Made by a program: the position numbers and the translations under genes. 14,450 nt of DNA from an uncultured Bacteroidales bacterium. GTDB taxonomy: Bacteria; Bacteroidota; Bacteroidia; Bacteroidales; JAUNSR01. Under the pieces are notes generated by a model, which worked only from the letters and a program-made list of their open reading frames with translations, was not told where the DNA came from and ran no database searches. The stretch lies in the NCBI GenBank assembly GCA_947074165.1, contig CAMTOT010000033.1, forward strand, positions 1-14,450. The letters run 5' to 3'. Positions 1 to 7,041 of this stretch are shown piece by piece. The stretch's first letter is position 1; each line of letters starts with the position of its first letter.

Positions 1-47
1 CTACACCAGGACGTACACTCTTTCCCTACACGACGCTCTTCCGATCT
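1..47. other. Illumina TruSeq adapter with i5 index (assembly contamination)
   Basis: Bases 15-47 match the 33-base 3' part of the TruSeq Read 1 adapter, ending in CTCTTCCGATCT. Bases 1-6 (CTACAC) match the end of the P5 segment that precedes an i5 index, and bases 7-14 (CAGGACGT) occupy the index position. From memory that octamer is TruSeq HT index D507. The order P5 tail, 8-base index, Read 1 primer is exactly that of a sequencing library adapter and has no biological explanation. Genomic sequence therefore starts at about base 48. Anything read across this junction, including the end of the first gene, is artificial. Confidence 0.97.
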
Positions 48-789
48 AATCCGGATCATATTCAGATAAAATCAAATTATCCGAGTCCAGTTCATTGTAT
101 CTGATCTTGTCTTTTATACCCTCTATAATCTCCTCGAAGGTAACTCCAAGTATTTCCGGTATAAGAGTGTCTTTTTCTGCTCTTGTTATTTCTCTTTGAA
201 TGAGTGCAATGTCAAGTATTTTGTCCGCCATAGACTTTAAGTCAGGTATCTGGGCCTTTATATCTTCAGCTGAGAATCCTCTCATTACATCAAGATAAGC
301 CGCAAGTCCACCGGATACGTTTACAAGGTCGTGATTGTATACAGGCAAGACTATAGAGTCTTTCTTTTCTTTAGTTATATCAAGAATAGATGTCATGATG
401 TATTTCTTTTCATTATAGAATATCGGTTTTGACATTATCTTGATAGCCTGCATCTTATTATTATTTAAAATAAGAACATGTTCTTTGATGCACTCTTTGT
501 TATTAATCGATGCTTCTGATATATTTGATTTTAATATATAAACAATATTAGATGAGTTAACTTGACAACCTTCTGTTGCTTCAAAATTTTTATCTTTTAA
601 ATTAATAAACTCAAGGTTATTGAATAATTCATTAAAATAAACAATTTCTTGATTTTGATTTGTGATGAAAAATGGAATTACAACAGCATTTAATATACCG
701 TAATCACTTTCGTATTTTTTAATGTTGTTGATAATATTATCTGCAATAGTAAGGCAGGGATTACCGTAATATTCCATGTCTTGTGCCAT
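48..789 (-). CDS. PAS-domain sensor histidine kinase, 3' end missing
   Basis: About 247 codons are visible from the ATG at 787-789. Residues about 35-140 look like a PAS sensor domain (FFITNQNQEIVYFN is a typical PAS core start, ending in ILDITK). Next comes a dimerisation and phosphoacceptor segment with HDLVNVSGG at 153-161; His153 is the probable phosphorylated residue. The stretch about 195-230 (QREITRAEKDTLIPEI) resembles the helix that leads into the ATPase domain in HDxxN-type kinases. No transmembrane segment is seen, so it is probably a cytoplasmic sensor. The catalytic HATPase domain is absent because the contig ends here. The apparent TAG stop at 46-48 uses two adapter bases and is false. 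The gene lies 34 bp downstream of rimM on the same strand and may be co-transcribed with it. Signal and partner regulator are unknown. Confidence 0.78.
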
Positions 790-823
790 ATGAGTGGATT
801 TGTGTTAGCTGTTAATTGATTTG

Positions 824-1348
824 TTAGTTTTGTATTAACCCATCCGGCAAAGTCATATATATAACTTTATTCTCTTCATCAATTTTAGTAACAAAATCAT
901 CGGCTGCCGGGATTAATAAAGGTTCATCAACAGACTCATCCTGAACAATAAAAAGTACATTGGCGGTAGAATCATCTATTTCTATGATTTTGCCTAAATT
1001 GCCAAAATGTTTTTCGTTGATTGTGAATCCTAAGAAATAATCTTTTCCTCCCATCATAGCTTCTTCCGGGTCAATATATGATTTAGGAAAAAATACCTCA
1101 AGATTTGTAAACATACGGGCTTCATCCGAAGAATTAATATTTACAAGTTTAATCAGTGCTGTAGTATCAGTTCTCATTCTGTATTCTTCAATAAAGAACG
1201 GGACAAATATACCGTCAATATCACACACAATATAATCGCAGTCTGATCTGTCGAAAATGTCATCTGTAAAAGTAAATGATATTTCGCCGTTAAGAGCGTG
1301 AGGTTTATTGAACTGACCTATTTTAATCAGTTCTTCTTTTTTTATCAT
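824..1348 (-). CDS. rimM: Ribosome maturation factor RimM
   Basis: This 174-residue protein has the usual RimM length and layout. An N-terminal barrel domain starts with IGQFNKPHALNGEI (about 10-23), the counterpart of the family signature GKxxKPHGxxGE. A C-terminal PRC-barrel (about 100-170) includes PLLIPAADDFV and ends in the typical DGLI. RimM binds ribosomal protein S19 and assists late assembly of the 30S subunit head around 16S rRNA in the cytoplasm. The gene starts only 10 bp after the murA stop, so the two are probably one transcript. Ala replaces the usual Gly after PH in the signature, a mild variation. Confidence 0.93.
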   Translation of the reverse strand: MIKKEELIKIGQFNKPHALNGEISFTFTDDIFDRSDCDYIVCDIDGIFVPFFIEEYRMRTDTTALIKLVNINSSDEARMFTNLEVFFPKSYIDPEEAMMGGKDYFLGFTINEKHFGNLGKIIEIDDSTANVLFIVQDESVDEPLLIPAADDFVTKIDEENKVIYMTLPDGLIQN

Positions 1349-1358
1349 AATAAAGTTG

Positions 1359-2663
1359 TTAAATTCTTGTTATCCTTGCACCAATGGCATTAAGTCGTTT
1401 ATCTATATCCTGGTAGCCGCGGTCTATCTGATCTATGTTGTTGATTTTGCTTGTGCCATCTGCGGACATAGCTGCGATAAGCAGGGCAATACCAGCGCGG
1501 ATATCCGGGGAAGTCATTACAGCCGGACGAAGTTTGAATTTGTTGTTAAGTCCTATTACATTGGCACGGTGTGGATCGCACAGTATTATCTGCGCACCCA
1601 TATCTATAAGTTTGTCAACAAAGAATAGTCTGCTTTCAAACATTTTCTGATGTATAAGTACTGAACCTTTTGCCTGAGTGGCAGTGACTAATAATACACT
1701 AAGAAGGTCGGGGGTAAGGCCAGGCCATGGTGCGTCTGCAATAGTCATGATCGAACCGTCTATAAATGACTCTATTTCATAGCTTTCATGAGGCGGGATA
1801 TACAGATCATCTCCAATTTGCCCCACCGTTATACCTAATCTTCTGAAGCTATCTGGTATGATGCCAAGATTCTCAAAAGAGACATCTTTTATTGTAATCT
1901 CGGAACCTGTCATTGCTGCCATACCTATGAAACTTCCTATCTCAATCATATCAGGAAGGATTGTATGAGTAGCACCTCCAAGCGAATCCACACCGGTGAT
2001 AGTAATAAGATTTGATCCTATACCAGAAATCTTTGCACCCATGCTGTTCAGCATTTTAGAAAGCTGCTGAAGATATGGTTCGCAAGCTGCATTATATATT
2101 GTTGTTTTGCCATGTGCAAGAGTCGCGGCCATGATTATGTTTGCCGTTCCCGTTACAGATGCTTCGTCAAGCAGCATATATGCACCTTTCAGTTGTTGAG
2201 CTGTTATTTCATATATTTGTCTGTCTGCATTGTAGGTGAAATCTGCACCTAATTTTTGCAAACCTACAAAATGGGTGTCAAGTCGACGTCGGCCAATCTT
2301 ATCTCCTCCCGGTTTGGCAAGCATTGCGTATCCGAATCTGGCAGTTAAAGGACCAATAATCATAACAGACCCTCTCAGAGCAGCAGTTTTTTTCTGAAAC
2401 TCTTCCGAATGAAGGTACTCGATATTAATATTATCGGCTTTAAAGCTATATGAGCTTATTCCTAATTTAGAAACTTTTACTCCCATATCCCTTAAAAGCT
2501 GTATAAGGTTGTTTACATCTAAGATATCAGGAATATTATTTATAACAACTTCTTCCGTCGTAAGTAAAGTGGCGCAGATTACCTGTAGCGCTTCATTTTT
2601 AGCACCCTGTGGTACTATTGAGCCTTGTAATTTATGTCCGCCTTCTATAATGAATGATGACAT
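1359..2663 (-). CDS. murA: UDP-N-acetylglucosamine 1-carboxyvinyltransferase MurA (Asp-type active site)
   Basis: MurA transfers enolpyruvate from phosphoenolpyruvate to UDP-N-acetylglucosamine, the first committed step of peptidoglycan synthesis in the cytoplasm. From the ATG at 2661-2663 the protein has 434 residues and begins MSSFIIEGGHKLQG, which aligns with known MurA starts. An upstream in-frame ATG at 2712-2714 would add 17 residues unlike the family, so I prefer the inner start. Lys22-Asn23 in PQGAKNEAL match the catalytic Lys22/Asn23 of the E. coli enzyme, and TPDLLSV (about 300) carries the conserved Asp. The mobile active-site loop reads AKPGGDKIGRRRLDTH, with Asp121 at the position of E. 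coli Cys115. rimM follows after 10 bp. A promoter-like element lies at 2763-2770. Confidence 0.95.
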   Translation of the reverse strand: MSSFIIEGGHKLQGSIVPQGAKNEALQVICATLLTTEEVVINNIPDILDVNNLIQLLRDMGVKVSKLGISSYSFKADNINIEYLHSEEFQKKTAALRGSVMIIGPLTARFGYAMLAKPGGDKIGRRRLDTHFVGLQKLGADFTYNADRQIYEITAQQLKGAYMLLDEASVTGTANIIMAATLAHGKTTIYNAACEPYLQQLSKMLNSMGAKISGIGSNLITITGVDSLGGATHTILPDMIEIGSFIGMAAMTGSEITIKDVSFENLGIIPDSFRRLGITVGQIGDDLYIPPHESYEIESFIDGSIMTIADAPWPGLTPDLLSVLLVTATQAKGSVLIHQKMFESRLFFVDKLIDMGAQIILCDPHRANVIGLNNKFKLRPAVMTSPDIRAGIALLIAAMSADGTSKINNIDQIDRGYQDIDKRLNAIGARITRI

Positions 2664-2762
2664 ATTTATGAAATGTTTACTTTTGTTTGTGTAGAAAGTG
2701 ACATTGTTAATCACTTATATTATAGTATTATAAGACATAACAATCAGTCGGTATTAATCGCG

Positions 2763-2770
2763 CAAAAATA
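2763..2770 (-). promoter_or_regulatory. Candidate -7 promoter element for murA-rimM
   Basis: On the minus strand this reads TATTTTTG, a full match to the Bacteroidetes -7 consensus TAnnTTTG. It lies about 100 bp before the chosen murA start and downstream of the DUF4290 terminator, where a new promoter would be needed. No convincing -33 TTTG is present at the usual spacing, and in such A/T-rich DNA the match could be chance. Confidence 0.4.
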
Positions 2771-2824
2771 TACAATAAATAATTAATGATTGCGTAATAC
2801 CTACAATTATTTATTAAATTAAAT

Positions 2825-2863
2825 TAATAAAAAACAAAAGAGCTGTTATCTTACAGCTCTTTT
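2825..2863 (-). terminator. Intrinsic terminator overlapping the DUF4290 stop codon
   Basis: Arms 2836-2846 (ACAGCTC core) and 2853-2863 form a perfect 11-bp stem around a 6-base loop. On the minus strand the stem is followed at once by a T-rich run (GTTTTTTATT). This is a textbook intrinsic terminator. The TAA stop of the DUF4290 gene (2846-2848) sits at the stem-loop boundary, and the upstream arm encodes the last residues (KRAV). It should separate tsaB-DUF4290 from murA-rimM. Confidence 0.88.
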
Positions 2864-3442
2864 CATTGGGTTTTTATTTTTTCTTGGAGGTTGTTCTTTC
2901 GAAGATCTCAGTCTTAGAATCTCAGGAGTGATAATAATTTCGCCATTAGTATATTCAGCGATGTCTTTAATGATTTTATTATCATCCATTTCTCCCTCTT
3001 TGTTCATTGTATGAAAAGCTCTTTTCATATGATTTCCTATCATAGATAGGAGATGGTCTCTTTCAAGACCTGGTTGCATTTCACGAGCCTTATTTATCAG
3101 ATTTTGTACAATATGTCCGTAGTGTCTGTACTTTATGCGTGGGTAATAATAAGGGACTTTGTCCGGAAGGGTAAATAAATTTTCTTTTCTGATAATCTCA
3201 TATGGATAATCTATATCCAGTTTAAAATCAGACATTATAGCCAGGTGGTCCCAAAGTTTGTGTTTAAAATCTTCAACGTCCCTAAGATGGGGGAAGAGAT
3301 TTCCCATAGTATTAATTATGCTTTGTGCACAGCGTTTACGTTCCTCCCTGTCTTCAATTGTGAGCGCATGGTCTACCATACTTTGTACGTTACGACCATA
3401 TTCGGGAAGTACCATTGTTTTTAGCTGAGTGTTGTACTGCAT
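2846..3442 (-). CDS. DUF4290 family protein
   Basis: This 198-residue soluble protein matches the Bacteroidetes-specific DUF4290 family as I remember it. Its start, MQYNTQLKTMVLPEYGRNVQSMVDHAL, and the segments REERKRCAQSIINTMGN, DFKHKLWDHLAIMSDF and LDIDYPYEI are the conserved blocks. No function is established for the family. There is no signal peptide or membrane segment, and the charged C-terminus (about 178-198) is basic and probably disordered (QPPRKNKNPMKRAVR), which could suit nucleic acid binding; that is inference. It begins 17 bp after the tsaB stop on the same strand, so it is probably co-transcribed with tsaB and closed by the terminator at its own stop codon. Confidence 0.88.
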   Translation of the reverse strand: MQYNTQLKTMVLPEYGRNVQSMVDHALTIEDREERKRCAQSIINTMGNLFPHLRDVEDFKHKLWDHLAIMSDFKLDIDYPYEIIRKENLFTLPDKVPYYYPRIKYRHYGHIVQNLINKAREMQPGLERDHLLSMIGNHMKRAFHTMNKEGEMDDNKIIKDIAEYTNGEIIITPEILRLRSSKEQPPRKNKNPMKRAVR

Positions 3443-3459
3443 ATAAAAAGGTGTAATGA

Positions 3460-4152
3460 TTATAAAACTTTGTTTTTTGGAGTAGTAGCTACAAACTCTT
3501 TAAGGTAAAACGGCTCAAAGTAAGCGACGTCCTTAAAGTCTTGTTTTCTAAATGCCATCTCGGCAAGTGCTACCATGTCAACAGCAACAGGGAGTACGGA
3601 TTGAATGAAGCGTGCATTGTGATTGTTTATCACAGACTCACATTTAGCAGCTCCGTCACCAAAGAAATATACAATATTATTATCAAGAATATCAGCGTAA
3701 GAATTCTCATCAATAATATCTGCGGATATTTTCTTTACTTCATTTAGCGCCATATCATATATTGCAGAGTATACTTCCATTCTTCGGGCATCAATCATAG
3801 GGCAGAACAGAGCATTTTCTGCAAAACTGCCTTTAAACATAACCGAGCAAGTCAGAAGTTGTAATGTATTTATAGCGATAAGAGGTACGTTTAGTCCGAA
3901 ACATAATCCTTTTGCTTGTGAAACGCCGATTCTTAGTCCGGTATATGATCCCGGTCCGCAACTTACTGCGACGGCATCAATATTCCATCCTTTTGCCTTT
4001 GCAAATGATAACGCTTCCTCTACAAAAACCGCGAGATTTTTAGCATGAGATAATCCTTCGTATGCTTCTTTGTGAAATTCAACACCACCATCGCGACTAA
4101 GCGCAACCGAACAAACCGTAGTGGATGTCTCTAAATTTAATATTGTAGGCAT
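3460..4152 (-). CDS. tsaB: tRNA threonylcarbamoyladenosine biosynthesis protein TsaB
   Basis: TsaB is the non-catalytic, ASKHA-fold partner of TsaD. With TsaE the complex transfers threonylcarbamoyl from TC-AMP to A37 of tRNAs that read ANN codons. The 230-residue length is typical. It starts with ILNLETSTTVCSVAL (phosphate-1-like loop) and carries the hallmark SCGPGSYTGLRIG at 64-76, followed by AKGLCFGLNVPLIAINTLQLL, all diagnostic of the family. The start ATG at 4150-4152 directly precedes this fold. It is the first gene of a minus-strand unit with DUF4290 and is divergent from yicC across 176 bp that hold candidate promoters for both directions. Confidence 0.95.
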   Translation of the reverse strand: MPTILNLETSTTVCSVALSRDGGVEFHKEAYEGLSHAKNLAVFVEEALSFAKAKGWNIDAVAVSCGPGSYTGLRIGVSQAKGLCFGLNVPLIAINTLQLLTCSVMFKGSFAENALFCPMIDARRMEVYSAIYDMALNEVKKISADIIDENSYADILDNNIVYFFGDGAAKCESVINNHNARFIQSVLPVAVDMVALAEMAFRKQDFKDVAYFEPFYLKEFVATTPKNKVL

Positions 4153-4225
4153 GTTGTATCAAAAAAAATGAAAAAGATAAAAGGTAATCAGGAATTGATA
4201 AACCTTGTATAAATCGTTACGGAAC

Positions 4226-4243
4226 AAACAGATTTATCTGTTT
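4226..4243. repeat. Perfect 8-2-8 dyad between tsaB and yicC
   Basis: Arms AAACAGAT (4226-4233) and ATCTGTTT (4236-4243) are exact reverse complements around TT. The site lies where tsaB transcription would start if the -7 element at 4249-4256 is used, so it could be an operator or a 5'-end hairpin. Function is inferred only from position. Confidence 0.55.
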
Positions 4244-4248
4244 TGATG

Positions 4249-4256
4249 CAAAGATA
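4249..4256 (-). promoter_or_regulatory. Candidate -7 promoter element for tsaB
   Basis: On the minus strand this reads TATCTTTG, a full TAnnTTTG match, identical to the element before cysK. It predicts a start near 4242 and a leader of about 90 bases before the tsaB ATG. No clear -33 box was found. Confidence 0.45.
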
Positions 4257-4301
4257 TGCAATTTTATCCATTATTAAGAAAGAAGTAACGAGAATAAAGT
4301 T

Positions 4302-4309
4302 TAATTTTG
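4302..4309 (+). promoter_or_regulatory. Candidate -7 promoter element for the yicC operon
   Basis: TAATTTTG matches the TAnnTTTG consensus and lies 19 bp before the yicC ATG, giving a short leader of about 13 bases. A good -33 TTTG is not visible at 19-21 bp upstream. Confidence 0.45.
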
Positions 4310-4328
4310 CGAAAACTTATAATAAAAA

Positions 4329-5201
4329 ATGATACAGTCGATGACCGGATTCGGCAAAGCGACAGCCGAATTACAAAATAAAAGAATTACTGTTGAGGTA
4401 AAATCACTCAACAGCAAACAGCTTGATCTTTCAGCAAGGATTACTAATCAGTATCGCGAGAAAGAGATGGAGTTGAGAAATCGTATTTCACAGAAGCTTG
4501 AGAGAGGGAAGGTTGATTTCTGCCTATATGTTGAAAATGTTGGAGGAGAATCATCTTCAAAAATCAACAGTCCTATACTGGAAGGTTATAAAAATCAGAT
4601 TAAAAAGATTGCTTCAGATCTACAAATTGATGAGCCTTCAGACTGGTTCTCAATATTGTTGAAGATGCCGGAAGCCATAAAGACTGAAGTTCAGGATATA
4701 GCGGAAACAGAGTGGGCTCTTGTTGATAACGTAGTAAATGAAGCTCTTAATAATTTGTGCAAATTCAGAAAACAAGAGGGAGAGTCATTATACAAAGTTT
4801 TTGAGTCTAAAATCTCTAATATAGAAGAACTTCTTAAAGAGGTTCCTAAATATGAAACTGAAAGAATTGACAGAGTGAAATCACGTATTAATGATGCTCT
4901 TTCAAAGATTGAAGGTTATGACTTTGATAAAAACCGTTTTGAGCAGGAGATGATTTTTTACATCGAGAAGCTTGATGTAAATGAAGAAAAGCATCGTCTT
5001 GATAATCATCTTAAGTATTTTATGGAAACCATGAACGCAGGCAGCGGTCAGGGTAAGAAATTAGGATTTATATGTCAGGAAATTGGCAGAGAGATTAATA
5101 CGCTCGGTTCAAAAGCAAACCATGCCGAACTTCAAAAGGTTGTGGTTAAAATGAAAGATGAATTAGAGCAGATAAAAGAACAGGTATTGAATGTTCTTTA
5201 A
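4329..5201 (+). CDS. yicC: YicC/YloC family endoribonuclease
   Basis: This 290-residue protein has the full family length. It opens with the nearly invariant MIQSMTGFGKA and ends with the DUF1732 region: KLDVNEEKHRLDNHLKYF (about 220-237), LGFICQEIGREINTLGSKAN (about 251-270) and VVKMKDELEQIKEQVLNVL. YicC proteins are metal-dependent endoribonucleases acting on RNA in the cytoplasm; E. coli YicC has been linked to RyhB small-RNA turnover. It is the first gene of the plus-strand operon, 35 bp before gmk. The yicC-gmk-nadD order is familiar in Bacteroidetes. A middle segment (about 150-215) is helical and charged, possibly coiled coil. Confidence 0.93.
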   Translation: MIQSMTGFGKATAELQNKRITVEVKSLNSKQLDLSARITNQYREKEMELRNRISQKLERGKVDFCLYVENVGGESSSKINSPILEGYKNQIKKIASDLQIDEPSDWFSILLKMPEAIKTEVQDIAETEWALVDNVVNEALNNLCKFRKQEGESLYKVFESKISNIEELLKEVPKYETERIDRVKSRINDALSKIEGYDFDKNRFEQEMIFYIEKLDVNEEKHRLDNHLKYFMETMNAGSGQGKKLGFICQEIGREINTLGSKANHAELQKVVVKMKDELEQIKEQVLNVL

Positions 5202-5236
5202 TTTTAAATAACAATATGCGATAACAAATTTAAAGT

Positions 5237-5809
5237 ATGGAAGGTAAACTAATTATTTTTTCGGCACCATCAGGCTCAGGGAAATCAACCATAATCAATT
5301 ATCTGCTATCGCAGAATCTTAATCTCGCGTTCTCTATATCTGCTACGAGCAGAGCGCCAAGAGGCGATGAGAAGCATGGCACGGAGTACTATTTTCTTTC
5401 TCCAGAAGAGTTTAAAAGTCGTATAGCGAATGATGAATTTCTGGAGTATGAGGAGGTCTATACAGATAAATTTTACGGAACACTAAAGAGTGAGGTCGAA
5501 CGTCTCACCTCTTTGGGTAAGAACGTTATTTTTGATGTGGACGTACTTGGCGGTGTTAATATAAAAAACTATTACAAAGAGCGTGCGCTGAGTGTGTTCA
5601 TTCAACCACCCGGCATTCAGGAACTTCGTCGTCGTCTGGAGACTCGTGCTACCGACGCGCCTGAGGTAATTGAAAAGCGAATCGAACGCGCCGAATTTGA
5701 ACTATCGTTCGCTGATAAATTCGACGTGGCTGTTATTAATGACGATTTGAATAAAGCACAACAAGAGACTCTGTCTGTGATAAAAGAGTTTCTTGAAAAG
5801 ACATTGTAA
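5237..5809 (+). CDS. gmk: Guanylate kinase
   Basis: Guanylate kinase phosphorylates GMP to GDP with ATP, feeding GTP and dGTP pools. The 190-residue protein has the P-loop APSGSGKST at 10-18 and the GMP-binding segment ATSRAPRGDEKHGTEYYFLS (about 36-55). The central DVDVLGGVNIK (about 99-109) is the Bacteroidetes form of the usual DIDVQG segment. The lid region and basic motif IQELRRRLETRATDAPEVIEKRI follow. Length and motif order are normal. The gene ends two bases before the nadD start, so the two are almost certainly translated from one message. Confidence 0.97.
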   Translation: MEGKLIIFSAPSGSGKSTIINYLLSQNLNLAFSISATSRAPRGDEKHGTEYYFLSPEEFKSRIANDEFLEYEEVYTDKFYGTLKSEVERLTSLGKNVIFDVDVLGGVNIKNYYKERALSVFIQPPGIQELRRRLETRATDAPEVIEKRIERAEFELSFADKFDVAVINDDLNKAQQETLSVIKEFLEKTL

Positions 5810-5811
5810 AC

Positions 5812-6393
5812 ATGAAGAAAATCAGAACCGGCATATTCTCCGGATCATTTAATCCGATTCATATCGGACATTTGGCTTTAGCCAATTATCTATTGGAGTT
5901 TGAAGGTCTTGACGAGATATGGTTCGTCGTGACCCCACAGAATCCACTTAAAGTGAAAGAACCATTAGTAGATGATGAAAAAAGACTTGAAATGGTGAAG
6001 ATGGCAATAGAAGATTGCCAGCATTTTAAAGCATCTGATATAGAATTTTCTATGCCAAAGCCGTCATTTACAGTTAATACAATAGAGGTTCTTCAGGAAA
6101 AATATCCGGAAAGAGAGTTTTTCCTGCTTATAGGTGCTGACAATTGGCTTATTTTTCATAAATGGAAAGATTATGAGAAATTAATGAGAGAATGTAACAT
6201 TCTGATTTATCCCCGTCGAGGGCATGTTGTATATATAGACCCGGAATATCCTAATATTAAATCTGTAAATGCTCCGCTTATAGAGGTTTCTTCCACTTTT
6301 ATCAGGGATTCACTTAAGAGAGGAAAAAATATGAGATTCTTTATGTCTTCAAAAGTATATGAATATGTAAAACGTAAAGAGCTTTATATTTAA
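5812..6393 (+). CDS. nadD: Nicotinate-nucleotide adenylyltransferase
   Basis: NadD joins nicotinate mononucleotide and ATP to give deamido-NAD, the step before NAD synthetase. The 193-residue protein begins with the nucleotidyltransferase signature GSFNPIHIGH (11-20), whose HxGH motif is H17-H20. It continues with WFVVTPQNPLK (substrate-binding loop), LLIGADNW and the C-terminal VSSTFIRDSLKRGK, the family's SSTxIR phosphate-binding motif. All catalytic elements are intact. It follows gmk by two bases and precedes the DUF5063 gene by 18 bp. Confidence 0.97.
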   Translation: MKKIRTGIFSGSFNPIHIGHLALANYLLEFEGLDEIWFVVTPQNPLKVKEPLVDDEKRLEMVKMAIEDCQHFKASDIEFSMPKPSFTVNTIEVLQEKYPEREFFLLIGADNWLIFHKWKDYEKLMRECNILIYPRRGHVVYIDPEYPNIKSVNAPLIEVSSTFIRDSLKRGKNMRFFMSSKVYEYVKRKELYI

Positions 6394-6411
6394 TAATCAA
6401 TAAACTTAAAT

Positions 6412-7041
6412 ATGAAAAAAGAGAACTCCGTATTTGCAAAACAGACTGTGGAATTTGTAACAGTCGCGGCTGAATATTGCGCTTTCATAGAGAAAGCAAA
6501 TGTACTGACAAGACCTGAGTTTGTAGATAAAAGTATTAAACTACTGCCTCTGTTATATCTTAAATCGCTGCTATTGCCACAGACGGAATTTACATATGAG
6601 CAAGAGCTCGAGCGCTTTGTTGATGAGCGGAGTTATGAATATATTCGCTCCTCATTAGCATCTGTTATGGGTGCACAGGATGATTATCTCGAGGTTTTTG
6701 TTGCCGATATGCAATATAGCGAAAACGCTATATCCGCAAATATATCAGAAGATATGACGGATATATATCAGGATCTGAAAGATTTTATATCTGTTTATTC
6801 AATGGGGTATGAGGCAACCATGCAAGAAGCACTTGCGCAGGTTAATGAAAATTTTAAAGAGTATTGGGGTCAAAAACTTGTGAATGTGTTGAGACCGCTT
6901 CACTCTGTGTGTTTTGATTCAGATATGGAAGATGAAGATACATCTTCTAATTATGTAAATGATGAATCATCAGAAAACTGGCTTTTTGATTCTCAGAAAG
7001 GCAGTTTAGATGAAGATGAACTTGATAAGTGGAATGGATAA
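6412..7041 (+). CDS. DUF5063 domain-containing protein
   Basis: This 209-residue soluble protein resembles the Bacteroidetes DUF5063 family: VEFVTVAAEYCAFIEKA near the start, then KLLPLLYLKSLLLP and a helical body with YSMGYEATMQEAL. The C-terminal 40 residues are strongly acidic (DSDMEDEDTSS, LDEDELDKW) and likely disordered. The biochemical role is unknown. The gene has no signal peptide. It overlaps the start of the following exonuclease gene, suggesting coupled translation and perhaps a physical or functional link. The assignment rests on remembered family features and on the typical position before an RNase D-like gene. Confidence 0.75.
   Translation: MKKENSVFAKQTVEFVTVAAEYCAFIEKANVLTRPEFVDKSIKLLPLLYLKSLLLPQTEFTYEQELERFVDERSYEYIRSSLASVMGAQDDYLEVFVADMQYSENAISANISEDMTDIYQDLKDFISVYSMGYEATMQEALAQVNENFKEYWGQKLVNVLRPLHSVCFDSDMEDEDTSSNYVNDESSENWLFDSQKGSLDEDELDKWNG

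Noticed and set aside
1356..1650. Plus-strand open frames opposite the 3' end of murA
   Set aside because: They lie wholly inside the well-supported murA gene, have no recognisable domains and are typical antisense shadows.
2774..2815. Perfect 11-bp A/T-only inverted repeat (AATAAATAATT, spacer 20)
   Set aside because: Only A and T bases in a very A/T-rich gap; such matches are expected by chance and no function fits better than that.
7010..7033. Longer exonuclease start at 7010
   Set aside because: It would overlap DUF5063 by 32 bp and add residues not expected in the family; it remains possible.
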